Positions 14,546-22,329 of a stretch of DNA of 64,000 bases are shown in pieces; position 1 is the first letter of the stretch, and each line of letters starts with the position of its first letter. Source of the stretch: Brevundimonas bacteroides DSM 4726 (GTDB lineage Bacteria > Pseudomonadota > Alphaproteobacteria > Caulobacterales > Caulobacteraceae); the NCBI RefSeq assembly GCF_000701445.1, contig NZ_JNIX01000004.1, forward strand, positions 1 through 64,000, in the 5' to 3' direction. Made by a program: the position numbers and the translations under genes. The notes beneath the pieces are model-generated. The model searched no databases, was not told the origin of the DNA, and was given only the letters and a program-made list of their open reading frames with translations.

Positions 14546-15540
14546 GTCGGCCCGATCCTCGCGCGCCCTTCGTCGAGATCGCCGCCGCCTGGGCCGAGGA
14601 GGCTCGGGTGGGGCTGACCGCGCGCCGGTCCGCGGCCCTGGAGGCCTGGCTTGATCAATCCGATCTTCATCGTCGCGCCTTCGACGAAGTCCGCGCCGCG
14701 GACGAAGCCCTGCTCCGCCATAGCAGCGAGCCAGACCTGATGGCGTTGAGGGAAGCGGCCCTGCGGGCTCGGCCGCCGCGCTTCGGGTTCGGCTTCGAAC
14801 GGATCGCGGCCGCCCTCGCGGCGCTGACCCTGCTGGTGAGCGGAGCATGGTGGGCCGTCGACCGCTGGCCGAGCGCTGGACGGGTCGAGGCGGCGCCGGC
14901 CGTTTATCGAACCGAAGCCGGCGAGCGGTCGACCGTCACCCTGCCGGATGGGTCAGTGGCGACCCTCAACACCGCAAGCGCCATGGAAGTCGCCTATCGG
15001 CGGGGCGAACGCCGCGTCCGTCTCATCGAAGGCCAAGCGATCTTCGCGGTCGCTCACGACGCCGAAGCTCCCTTCAGCGTACGGGCCGGAGACCACGTCG
15101 TCACCGCAACGGGCACCCTGTTCGAGGTTCGGCTGGACGATGCAGGAACGCGCGTGGCGCTGCTAGAGGGGGGCGTTCGCGTGGCCCCAGTTGAGCGTTC
15201 GCCGCGCGGCTCGGCCGTCACCCTTGTGCCCGGTGAGGTTCTGACCACGTCCCGCGAAGGCCTGGTCCGCGTCCGGCATGCCGATGTCGCGCGCCTGGCC
15301 GAATGGCGCTCCGGTTGGGTGTCTTTCGACGACACGGCGCTCCAAGACGCCGTGTCCGAGATGAACCGTTACGGCGGACCCCGGATCGTCATCGCTGACG
15401 CCGAGGCTGCCAGGATGAGGCTGAGCGGCGTGTTCCGCACCGGCGAGCCGGACCGGTTCGCCCGGACGGCCGTGGAAGCCCTGCCGATTTCGATGTCGTC
15501 CGAGGGCGGAACAATCGTGCTGGCGTCGCGGGAGCCGTAG
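14542..15540 (+). CDS. FecR family anti-sigma factor
   Basis: This 332-aa inner-membrane protein has a cytoplasmic N-terminal FecR region (AAAWAEEARVGLTARRSAAL, residues 12-31), a transmembrane segment (about 91-110) and a periplasmic FecR domain with the block GERSTVTLPDGSVATLNTAS (about 127-146). It would hold the sigma factor at 13982 and release or activate it when the receptor's STN domain signals. ATG 14542 overlaps the sigma gene stop. The C-terminal part (VSEMNRYGGPRIVIADAEAA) is the region that contacts STN domains. Confidence 0.92.
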   Translation: MSRPDPRAPFVEIAAAWAEEARVGLTARRSAALEAWLDQSDLHRRAFDEVRAADEALLRHSSEPDLMALREAALRARPPRFGFGFERIAAALAALTLLVSGAWWAVDRWPSAGRVEAAPAVYRTEAGERSTVTLPDGSVATLNTASAMEVAYRRGERRVRLIEGQAIFAVAHDAEAPFSVRAGDHVVTATGTLFEVRLDDAGTRVALLEGGVRVAPVERSPRGSAVTLVPGEVLTTSREGLVRVRHADVARLAEWRSGWVSFDDTALQDAVSEMNRYGGPRIVIADAEAARMRLSGVFRTGEPDRFARTAVEALPISMSSEGGTIVLASREP

Positions 15541-15629
15541 CAAAAATTTCACGAATCCCGGCGTGAGGAAGCCAAACCTATCGCCGTTCCTGCCCATGAG
15601 ACCGCCGTCGGGGCGGCAGAGGGGCGAGC

Positions 15630-18008
15630 ATGAAACATCCACACGCGAAACTTCGCGCGGCCATGCTGGCGGGCGCGGCCTGGCTGCTGGCCATACCGGC
15701 GACTGTCGAGGCGCAAGACGCCGTGTCGGCCGAGGCCGTCAACGCCCGTCCGCTTGGCGCGGCCTTGACCGAGCTCGGCCGATCCACCGACCGGGAGATT
15801 CTGTTTTCGTCAGACCTGGTGCGCGGCCTAACGGCCCCTCCGATACGCGCCGGTCAGGACGTGGAGAGCGCCTTGACCGATCTGTTGCGCGGCAGCGGCT
15901 TGACGTGGCGTCGAACAGGGTCCGGGGCCTATGTCGTCGAGCGCGCCGCGCCGGGCCCCGGCCAAGACGCCGCCCAGGTGGAGGACGTGATCGTGACCGC
16001 CCAGCGTCGCTCGGAGCGCGGTCAGGACGTGCCGGTCTCCGTCACCGCCTTCGGTCCCGACTCCATCGATGCCTATCGGCTTGAGACCCTGCGGGACGTG
16101 TCGCGTGTCACGCCGGGGCTTCTGGTATCGGCCTTCAACCAGTCGAGCCCGACCGTCGCGATCCGGGCGGCCAACAACACCTTCACCCAGGTGGGCGCCA
16201 ACAAGCCGGTCCAGGTCGTGCTGGACGATGTCTTCATTCCGAGGAACAGCGCCGTGACCCTGGAGCTGTTCGGGCTGAACTCCATCCAGGTGCTGAAGGG
16301 GCCGCAGGGGACGCTGTTCGGGCGCAATGTCACCGGCGGGGCCATCCTCCTGGACACCGGCCGACCCGCTTTCGGCGCGGCCGCGGCGCGCGGGCGTCTC
16401 ACGATCGGCGACTACGGCCTGCGCGGCCTGGAGGGTCTGACGGACCTGCCGCTTGGCGATCGGGTCTCAGTGCGGCTGGCGGGGGCCCTGCGCCAGAGGG
16501 ACGGGTTTGGCCGCGACCGGTTGACCGGGGCCGAGCAGGACGACCTGGACAGCGCGTCTCTGCGCGGTCAGCTGCGGTTCCAGATCAGCCCGACGCTGGA
16601 GGCGCTCATCGGCGCCGACTACGCCGATGACCGGAACGGTGGGCGCACCCTGTCGTCCAAAAGCGTGGGTGCCGACGGCGATCGCCGCACCTCGGAACTG
16701 GGCCAGCCCCAGCGGTTCGCCCGGACCCAGGGCGGGGTGTCCGCGCGGTTTTATTGGGACGTCCTAGGCGGAGAGGTCACTTCGATCACCGCCTACCGCC
16801 AGACCCAGTCCGGCGAGTTGTTCTCGGGGGTCGGGGCCAACTTCCGCTTCCTGACTGGAACCCAGAGCCAGCTGGTCAGCGACGACGCCGACGACGTCGG
16901 CGCCTTCACCCAGGAGATCCGCTACGCCAGTCCGCTGTGGGACCGGGGCAACTTCATTCTCGGGGCCTTTTACGCCGACGAGGACGCCGATCGCGTGCTG
17001 CGCACTCAGGCCTTCGCGGCCGGGACCGGGGCGCTGGTCACCAACCAGGTCGCCGACCAGTCGGTCGACAGCCGCAGTATCGCGATCTTCGCCGACGGCA
17101 CGCTGAATCTTCCCGCCGATCTCAGCCTGACGCTGGGCGTCCGTTACACCGAGGACCGCAAGCGCGCCTCCCTGATCCGATCCGACCTGATCCGCCCAGC
17201 GAACGGCTTCTCGGGTCTGGGCTTGGAGCGCGAGTGGAGCGAGGTCACGCCGCGCGCCGTGCTGAACTGGCGGCCGACGCCGGACATCCTGACCTATGTC
17301 AGTTACGCCCGCGGCTACACGGCCGGCGGCTTCAACACCGAAGCGGCGACCCTGCCGGCGCTCCAGGCTGCGTTCGATCCCGAGACGCTCGACAGCTACG
17401 AGGTCGGACTGAAGAGCGACTGGCTGAATGATCGCCTGCGGGTCAACCTCGCTCTGTTCCGGATGGAGTATCAGGACAAGCAGGAGCTGTTCTTCAACAA
17501 CCTGACCCGGGTCCTGAACATCGTGAACGCCGCCGAGGCGACGGTCGAAGGCGTCGAGCTTGAGACCCGCTTCCGGGCCACCAACTGGCTGACCCTGTCC
17601 GGGACCTGGGGACATCTGGACAGCCGCTACGACGATTTCGTCATTCCGGGCGGAGCCGTGAACACCGGTAACGCCCTGGGCTCTTCGCCGCGCGACCGCT
17701 TGTCATTCAGCGCCGATCTGCGCGCGCCGCTAGCCGGCTGGGGCGAAGCCTTCGGCAACGCGACCTATTTCCGGACCTCGGACTATAACACAGGCGCGGC
17801 GGCCGATCCGAACCTGGTCATAGCCGCCTATGATCTGATCAACCTGTCGGCTGGGATCGAACCGGCGAACGGTCGCTGGCGACTGACGGCCTTCGTGCGG
17901 AGTGTGGAGGACACGGAGTATGTCCTGACTCCGTCCACCCAGCTGGTGCTGGCCGAGTATCTCGGCGAGCCGCGCACCGCGGGCATTTCGCTCGACTGGC
18001 GCTTCTGA
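15630..18008 (+). CDS. TonB-dependent receptor with N-terminal STN signalling domain
   Basis: This 792-aa protein has a signal peptide (to about VEAQ), then a secretin/TonB N-terminal (STN) domain (about residues 35-100: RPLGAALTELGRSTDREILF). The TonB box region VEDVIVTAQRRSERGQDVPV, plug and barrel follow, ending in SLDWRF. STN receptors signal ligand binding to a FecR protein and thereby to an ECF sigma factor, and both genes lie directly upstream. A GGGGCGAGC ribosome site precedes ATG 15630. The plug is of the VEDVIVTAQRR type, unlike the VDEI[VI]VTG type of the other three receptors. The ligand is unknown: a siderophore, other metal complex or oligosaccharide. Confidence 0.92.
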   Translation: MKHPHAKLRAAMLAGAAWLLAIPATVEAQDAVSAEAVNARPLGAALTELGRSTDREILFSSDLVRGLTAPPIRAGQDVESALTDLLRGSGLTWRRTGSGAYVVERAAPGPGQDAAQVEDVIVTAQRRSERGQDVPVSVTAFGPDSIDAYRLETLRDVSRVTPGLLVSAFNQSSPTVAIRAANNTFTQVGANKPVQVVLDDVFIPRNSAVTLELFGLNSIQVLKGPQGTLFGRNVTGGAILLDTGRPAFGAAAARGRLTIGDYGLRGLEGLTDLPLGDRVSVRLAGALRQRDGFGRDRLTGAEQDDLDSASLRGQLRFQISPTLEALIGADYADDRNGGRTLSSKSVGADGDRRTSELGQPQRFARTQGGVSARFYWDVLGGEVTSITAYRQTQSGELFSGVGANFRFLTGTQSQLVSDDADDVGAFTQEIRYASPLWDRGNFILGAFYADEDADRVLRTQAFAAGTGALVTNQVADQSVDSRSIAIFADGTLNLPADLSLTLGVRYTEDRKRASLIRSDLIRPANGFSGLGLEREWSEVTPRAVLNWRPTPDILTYVSYARGYTAGGFNTEAATLPALQAAFDPETLDSYEVGLKSDWLNDRLRVNLALFRMEYQDKQELFFNNLTRVLNIVNAAEATVEGVELETRFRATNWLTLSGTWGHLDSRYDDFVIPGGAVNTGNALGSSPRDRLSFSADLRAPLAGWGEAFGNATYFRTSDYNTGAAADPNLVIAAYDLINLSAGIEPANGRWRLTAFVRSVEDTEYVLTPSTQLVLAEYLGEPRTAGISLDWRF

Positions 18009-18010
18009 GG

Positions 18011-19285
18011 GTGGGCCGAGGGGCGACGCGGCGCGGCCTGCTGGCGGGTCTGGCGGGTCTGGCGGCGGGCGGTCCAGCGACCACCCCAGGGTCGCGGGCC
18101 TGGGCCTCGGCCGGTCGGGACCGGGTCGGCGCGCGCCTCGATCCGTGGCGGCCGGGCACGCTCGACATCCACCACCTGTCGACCGGACGGGGGGACGCGA
18201 CCCTGGTCGTCGGTCCCGACGGCACGACCCTGTTGATCGACGCAGGCGCGGCCTCGCGGATCGACGCCTCGACCCTGCCGGCCCGACCGGACGCCTCGCG
18301 CCGTGCGGGCGAGTGGATCGGCCGCTACGTCCTCCGGCGCCTCGAAGAGACGGGTCATTCGTCGCTCGACACGGCCCTGATCACGCATCTTCATCCCGAC
18401 CATACGGGCGGCGTGGCGGAGCACAGCCCCCTGGAGCCCGGTGGCCGTTATCACCTGACCGGACTGTCGGACGTGGCGCGCCAGGTCCCGATCGAGAGGA
18501 TCATCGATCCGGACTTCCCCGATTACGGATATCCCCGTTTCGAGGACGCCGTCTCGGCTGGAAACTATGTGGCCTTCGTGCGAGCGCGTCTGGCCGACGG
18601 ACACCGGGTCGAGCGGTTCGCCGTCGGCCGCGCGGATCAGATCACGCTTGTTCACGCCCGGTCCGCCGTCCCCTTCGAGGTGCGCAATCTCGCCGCCCGC
18701 GGGCGCGTCTGGACCGGCCAGGGCGACGCGGTGCGTTCTGTGTTCCCCAATCGCGCCGACCTGGCGAACAGCGACCAACCAGACGAGAACGCCGGCTCTC
18801 TCGCCATCCGCCTGAGCTTCGGAAGCTTTCGCTATTTCGCGGCGGGAGACCTGACCGCCTGGGCCCGGGCCGGGGCGCGTCCCTGGATGGACGCCCTGAC
18901 GCCAGCGGCGGAGGCCTGTGGGCGCGTCAGCGTCGCGGTGGTTCCGCATCATGGCCTGTTCGATGGACCCCAGGGGCCGGCAATTGGCGCGCTGGCGGCG
19001 CGGGCCTGGATCATCTCGGCATGGCACGCCTCGCATCCGAGTCCCTCGACACTGGAGAGGCTGCTCGAGGAGCGGCTCTATCCCGGAGCACGCGATATCT
19101 ACGCCACCGACCTGTCCCCCGCGATGGATCTGATCGCCGGCCGGCTGACCCGTCGGCTTGCCTCTCGGGCGGGGCATGTGATTGTCCGCGTGGACCAAGA
19201 CGGCCAGGCCTTTCAGGTGGTAACCACAGCAGCGACCGACGAAGAGGATCTCGTCGTTTCGCTGAGCAGCTCAGTGAACAGCTGA
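18011..19285 (+). CDS. Tat-type exported metallo-beta-lactamase-fold hydrolase, ComEC-like
   Basis: This 424-aa protein opens with a twin-arginine-like leader (ATRRGLLAGLAGLAAGG, residues 5-21), so it is probably exported folded. The catalytic core starts LSTGRGDATLVVGPDG and LLIDAGA, followed by the metal motif HLHPDHTGG (His126, His128, Asp130, His131) and later VAVVPHHG. The layout resembles the MBL domain of ComEC-type proteins. It starts 2 nt after the receptor stop, so it is probably co-expressed under the ECF sigma factor. A phosphodiesterase, nuclease or other ester hydrolase would fit; the substrate is unknown. Confidence 0.8.
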   Translation: MGRGATRRGLLAGLAGLAAGGPATTPGSRAWASAGRDRVGARLDPWRPGTLDIHHLSTGRGDATLVVGPDGTTLLIDAGAASRIDASTLPARPDASRRAGEWIGRYVLRRLEETGHSSLDTALITHLHPDHTGGVAEHSPLEPGGRYHLTGLSDVARQVPIERIIDPDFPDYGYPRFEDAVSAGNYVAFVRARLADGHRVERFAVGRADQITLVHARSAVPFEVRNLAARGRVWTGQGDAVRSVFPNRADLANSDQPDENAGSLAIRLSFGSFRYFAAGDLTAWARAGARPWMDALTPAAEACGRVSVAVVPHHGLFDGPQGPAIGALAARAWIISAWHASHPSPSTLERLLEERLYPGARDIYATDLSPAMDLIAGRLTRRLASRAGHVIVRVDQDGQAFQVVTTAATDEEDLVVSLSSSVNS

Positions 19286-19444
19286 GACATAGCTGCACGT
19301 CCCGCCTACTGGGTCAGCGAACCATGCACGTGTCATTTCCGCATTGCCCCAGCGGGTTTCCAATTTTGCTGTTCTTTGCGACGAATGTCTCACAACCAAC
19401 TGGCAACCAATGTCTCCTTCTGGCGCGTTGCCGAACAAGCCGGT

Positions 19445-19969
19445 CTAGAGACGGGCTACCGCTCGCTCGCTTGCAAGCTCAACCAGAGCTCGGTCGCCTT
19501 CCTCGCCAGTTACGGTCAATGTCATCCGGATGATCTCCCAGCGGTCTCCCTTTCGGGACAGACTGAAGTCGTAGCGGCCAATGACTCGCCAAAAGCTTTC
19601 ACCCAGCCAATGACGTGCGTCGACGGAGGTCGTGGCACTGGCTTGATCGTCGACGACCCGCACCTCGATCTCGCCGATCTCGTGCCAAGTCGCGTCGAAG
19701 CCCGGCAGCACACCGGCCCAGGCCGTCATCAGGGCCGCCGGTGTCGTCGTCTCAGCCTGGCCGCCCCACAGGCTGGAGTAGTCGACCACCACCTGCTCCG
19801 CGAACAGCGGGGCGATGGCGTTAAAGGCCCGCAGATCCGCGTTGGTCGGAACCGCCAGCACCGTCTGGCGCACCCGCGCCTCGTCTTTGGGGTCGGCGAG
19901 GGCGGCCGAGCCAGCCGCCCCCTCCAGAGCCAGGGCGGCCATGGCCCCGGCGAACATGCGCGCTCTCAT
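19445..19969 (-). CDS. Secreted NTF2-like (SnoaL-type) protein
   Basis: This 174-aa protein has a signal peptide (MRARMFAGAMAALALEGAAG, cleavage near ALA) and a cystatin-like NTF2 fold suggested by the alternation VPTNADLRAFNAIAPLFAEQ, WHEIGEIEVRVVDDQA and GDRWEIIRMTL. Such proteins bind or isomerise small hydrophobic compounds, but no catalytic residues can be assigned. The ATG at 19969 is chosen because GAGGGGGC lies 8 nt upstream; a GTG at 19984 would overlap the hydrolase stop. It is co-transcribed with the DLH-like hydrolase. Confidence 0.75.
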   Translation of the reverse strand: MRARMFAGAMAALALEGAAGSAALADPKDEARVRQTVLAVPTNADLRAFNAIAPLFAEQVVVDYSSLWGGQAETTTPAALMTAWAGVLPGFDATWHEIGEIEVRVVDDQASATTSVDARHWLGESFWRVIGRYDFSLSRKGDRWEIIRMTLTVTGEEGDRALVELASERAVARL

Positions 19970-19980
19970 CGCTCGCCCCC

Positions 19981-20961
19981 TCACGCCCGGGCGAACCAGT
20001 CGACGACGCGGGCCGTCGCGCGGTCGATGTCGGCGGGCTGGTCGTAGTAGGACAGATGGGGCGTGTCGTCCCAGACCATGGCCTTGCGGGTCGTCGACGG
20101 CACGGCGTCAAAGCTGCGGCGAGCGGCGTCCGGCAGGAAGCAGTTGTCGCCGTGGATCATCAGCCAGGGGGTGCTCAGCCGACGCGCCGCCGACAGGCTC
20201 TCGAAGGTCAGCAGGTCCGCGTCCGACATAACGGCGTAGCGATTCTCCCACATCCCGCGGTCGGCCCAGGGCTGGTACCAGACCCAGACGAACTCGCCCG
20301 GCATGCCGACGTTCATGTCGGTCTGGGAGACGCCCAGGACATAGTCGACCTCGCCGGTCGCCTGATACTTGGCGCGGGCGGCCAGGCCGTTGGCCAGGCG
20401 GCGGTCGTAGCCAGCTTGAGTCAGCCAGGCGATGTCGCCCTCATGGTCGCGATAGTGGCCGGCGATGGTGGCCAGGCCCGCGACTTTCCCTGAGTCCGCC
20501 GCCGCGACCACCGCCGCCGACGACCCCTGGCAGATGCCCAGCACGAAGATGCGGTCCGGGTCCACGTCGGGGCGCGAGGCCAGGTGATCGACGGCCGCGA
20601 TCAGGTCCTCGACCTTGGCGGCCGGGTTCTCCCAGGCGCGCGGCTCGCCGCCGCTCTCGCCGCGATAGCGGCTATCGTAGGCCAGGGCGACGTAGCCGGC
20701 GGCAGCCAGACGGCGCGCGTACTGGGTGGGGGCCTGCTCCTTCTGATAGGTCATCGGCCCGATGATGGCGACGGCGGGCTTCTTCCCCCCCGCGACCGGC
20801 GCGTGCAGGTCGCCGACCAGGGTCTCTCCGCCGCTCTGGAAGCGGACCTTGGAGACGGCGGTCGCGGCGCGGGCGGCGGCGCCGCCGCCGAGGGCAGCCA
20901 GACCCAGGCCCGCCGAGACGGTCAGGGCGAACTGGCGGCGGTTCAGGTCGAAGCGGGGCAT
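19981..20961 (-). CDS. Exported alpha/beta hydrolase, dienelactone-hydrolase-like
   Basis: This 326-aa protein begins with a twin-arginine motif (NRRQFALTVSAG) and hydrophobic stretch, so it is probably exported by Tat. The nucleophile elbow is GICQGSSA with Cys144 in place of the usual Ser, as in dienelactone hydrolases. A catalytic Asp/His pair is likely around HGDNCFLPDAA and TPHLSYYD. AGGAGAG precedes the ATG at 20961. It is divergent from a LysR gene and precedes the NTF2-like gene with a GTGA-type junction. Substrate unknown: an ester, lactone or aromatic ring-cleavage product. Confidence 0.82.
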   Translation of the reverse strand: MPRFDLNRRQFALTVSAGLGLAALGGGAAARAATAVSKVRFQSGGETLVGDLHAPVAGGKKPAVAIIGPMTYQKEQAPTQYARRLAAAGYVALAYDSRYRGESGGEPRAWENPAAKVEDLIAAVDHLASRPDVDPDRIFVLGICQGSSAAVVAAADSGKVAGLATIAGHYRDHEGDIAWLTQAGYDRRLANGLAARAKYQATGEVDYVLGVSQTDMNVGMPGEFVWVWYQPWADRGMWENRYAVMSDADLLTFESLSAARRLSTPWLMIHGDNCFLPDAARRSFDAVPSTTRKAMVWDDTPHLSYYDQPADIDRATARVVDWFARA

Positions 20962-21072
20962 CTCAGTCTCTCCTGTCTGTCGTCGGCTGATCCCGACGCC
21001 CGCAAGATCGCCTCGAGTGGCCTTCAAGATAATCCGCTTTCTCCTGAACGCACTTTCAAGCATGATTTTACA

Positions 21073-21966
21073 ATGAGGCGAGACCTGTTCGACGGAGTGG
21101 CGGTGTTCGTGGAGGTGGCGCGCCGCCGCAGCTTCACCGCCGCCGCGCGCGAACTGGGTGTCACCCCCGCTGCCGTCAGCTGGACGGTCAAGCAGCTGGA
21201 GGCCCGCGCCGGCGCCCCGCTTCTGGCCCGCACCACCCGCGACGTGGCCCTGACCGAGGCGGGCCGCGCCTTCCTCGATCACGCCGCCTCCGGCGCCGCC
21301 GCCGTCACCGCCGGGCTGGAGGCGGTCCAGGCGCTGGGCGGCCGTCCCGCCGGGCGATTGCGGCTGAACATCCCCTCGGTGGCGCAGGGCCTGCTGGAGC
21401 CCCTGATCCCCGACTTCTGCGCCGCCTATCCGGAAATCGAGCTGGAGCTCTATGTCGAGGACCGGCTGGTCAACATCGTAGAGGACGGGTTCGACGCCGG
21501 CATCCGCATCGGCGAGATGATCGCCGCCGACATGGTGGCCGTCCGCCTGACCCCGCCGTCCGCCTTCTGCATCGCCGGATCGCGCGACTACTTCGCCCGC
21601 CACGGCCGCCCCGAGCACCCGGAGGACCTGAGAACCCACGTTTGCGTCAACTTCCGCCAGTCCGCGCGCGGCGGCCTCTATCGCTGGGAGTTTGAGGAGA
21701 ACGGCCGGGACATTGAGGTCGCCGTCACCGGCCCCCTGATCGTCAACACCAATACCCTGATGCTGTCGGCCTGCGTCGCAGGCGTCGGTCTGGCCTACTC
21801 CATGACCGACCTGATCGCGCCCCTGATCGAGGCGAACCTTCTGGAGACGGTGCTCGCCCCCTTCATGCCGGAGAACCCGGGCCTGTTCCTCTACTTCCCC
21901 AGCCGCGACCAGGTCGCGCCCAAGCTTCGGGCCTTCATCGACTTCGCATCAGCAAGGCTTCGTTGA
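21073..21966 (+). CDS. LysR family transcriptional regulator
   Basis: This 297-aa regulator has an N-terminal winged HTH (residues 1-60: FVEVARRRSFTAAARELGVT) and a periplasmic-binding-like effector domain (about 90-295). The subtype, with FDAGIRIGEMIAADMVAV in the effector domain, is the common DsdC/AaeR-like group. It is divergent from the DLH-like hydrolase, and the 111-bp intergene is the expected place for its binding site. It would activate the hydrolase/NTF2 unit when an unknown effector is present. Confidence 0.92.
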   Translation: MRRDLFDGVAVFVEVARRRSFTAAARELGVTPAAVSWTVKQLEARAGAPLLARTTRDVALTEAGRAFLDHAASGAAAVTAGLEAVQALGGRPAGRLRLNIPSVAQGLLEPLIPDFCAAYPEIELELYVEDRLVNIVEDGFDAGIRIGEMIAADMVAVRLTPPSAFCIAGSRDYFARHGRPEHPEDLRTHVCVNFRQSARGGLYRWEFEENGRDIEVAVTGPLIVNTNTLMLSACVAGVGLAYSMTDLIAPLIEANLLETVLAPFMPENPGLFLYFPSRDQVAPKLRAFIDFASARLR

Positions 21967-22297
21967 TTTCGAGAGAGCGAATGTCGGATTTTCGCCAAGG
22001 GGCCAATTTCCGCTCATGGCGCAACGCAGACATTTGCAGGCCAATTCGCTTTATCACTGACGCACTTATCTGAATGATTCAGCCTCTTCCCCACCATCAG
22101 ACGGCAGCGAGGTTACATCCTCGATTGCGACACACACGGGGGCGATGCCGGCCGGACGGTGGCGCTTCCTGGCGGTCGAGACGATCCACTTCCGTCTTTT
22201 GGACGGCCTACGGATCGCCGGCCCGCCTTCACGTCGTGTTCGAGCCGTCGTTGAGCTTCGTTGCCTCGTGACGGCAAGGTCGGCGATTGGAAATGAA
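21967..22297. other. Intergenic region between convergent LysR and receptor genes
   Basis: I see no convincing gene. It holds hairpin repeat copy C (22006-22033), a perfect palindrome CTGAAT-G-ATTCAG at 22070-22082, and the receptor terminator at its right end. Short frames here lack a ribosome site and have unlikely composition. Confidence 0.5.
22006..22033. repeat. Dispersed hairpin repeat, copy C
   Basis: This 28-bp element (ATTTCCGCT, then TGGCGCAA, then GCAGACAT) has the same length and core as copy B, with weaker pairing of the arms. It lies between the lysR and receptor genes, near their 3' ends. Confidence 0.45.
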
Positions 22298-22324
22298 AGA
22301 GAGGGAGCCTCGGGCTTCCTCTCT
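22298..22324 (-). terminator. Rho-independent terminator of the 22330 receptor
   Basis: On the minus strand a 12-bp stem (AGAGAGGAAGCC / GGCTCCCTCTCT, one G-T pair) with a 3-nt loop is followed by TTCATTTCC. It begins 6 nt after the receptor stop codon. Confidence 0.75.
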
Positions 22325-22329
22325 CCCAG

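Noticed and set aside
20962-21072. LysR T-N11-A binding site
   Set aside because: Weak inverted pieces (TGAA-N6-TTCA) occur, but none is distinctive enough to report as a site.
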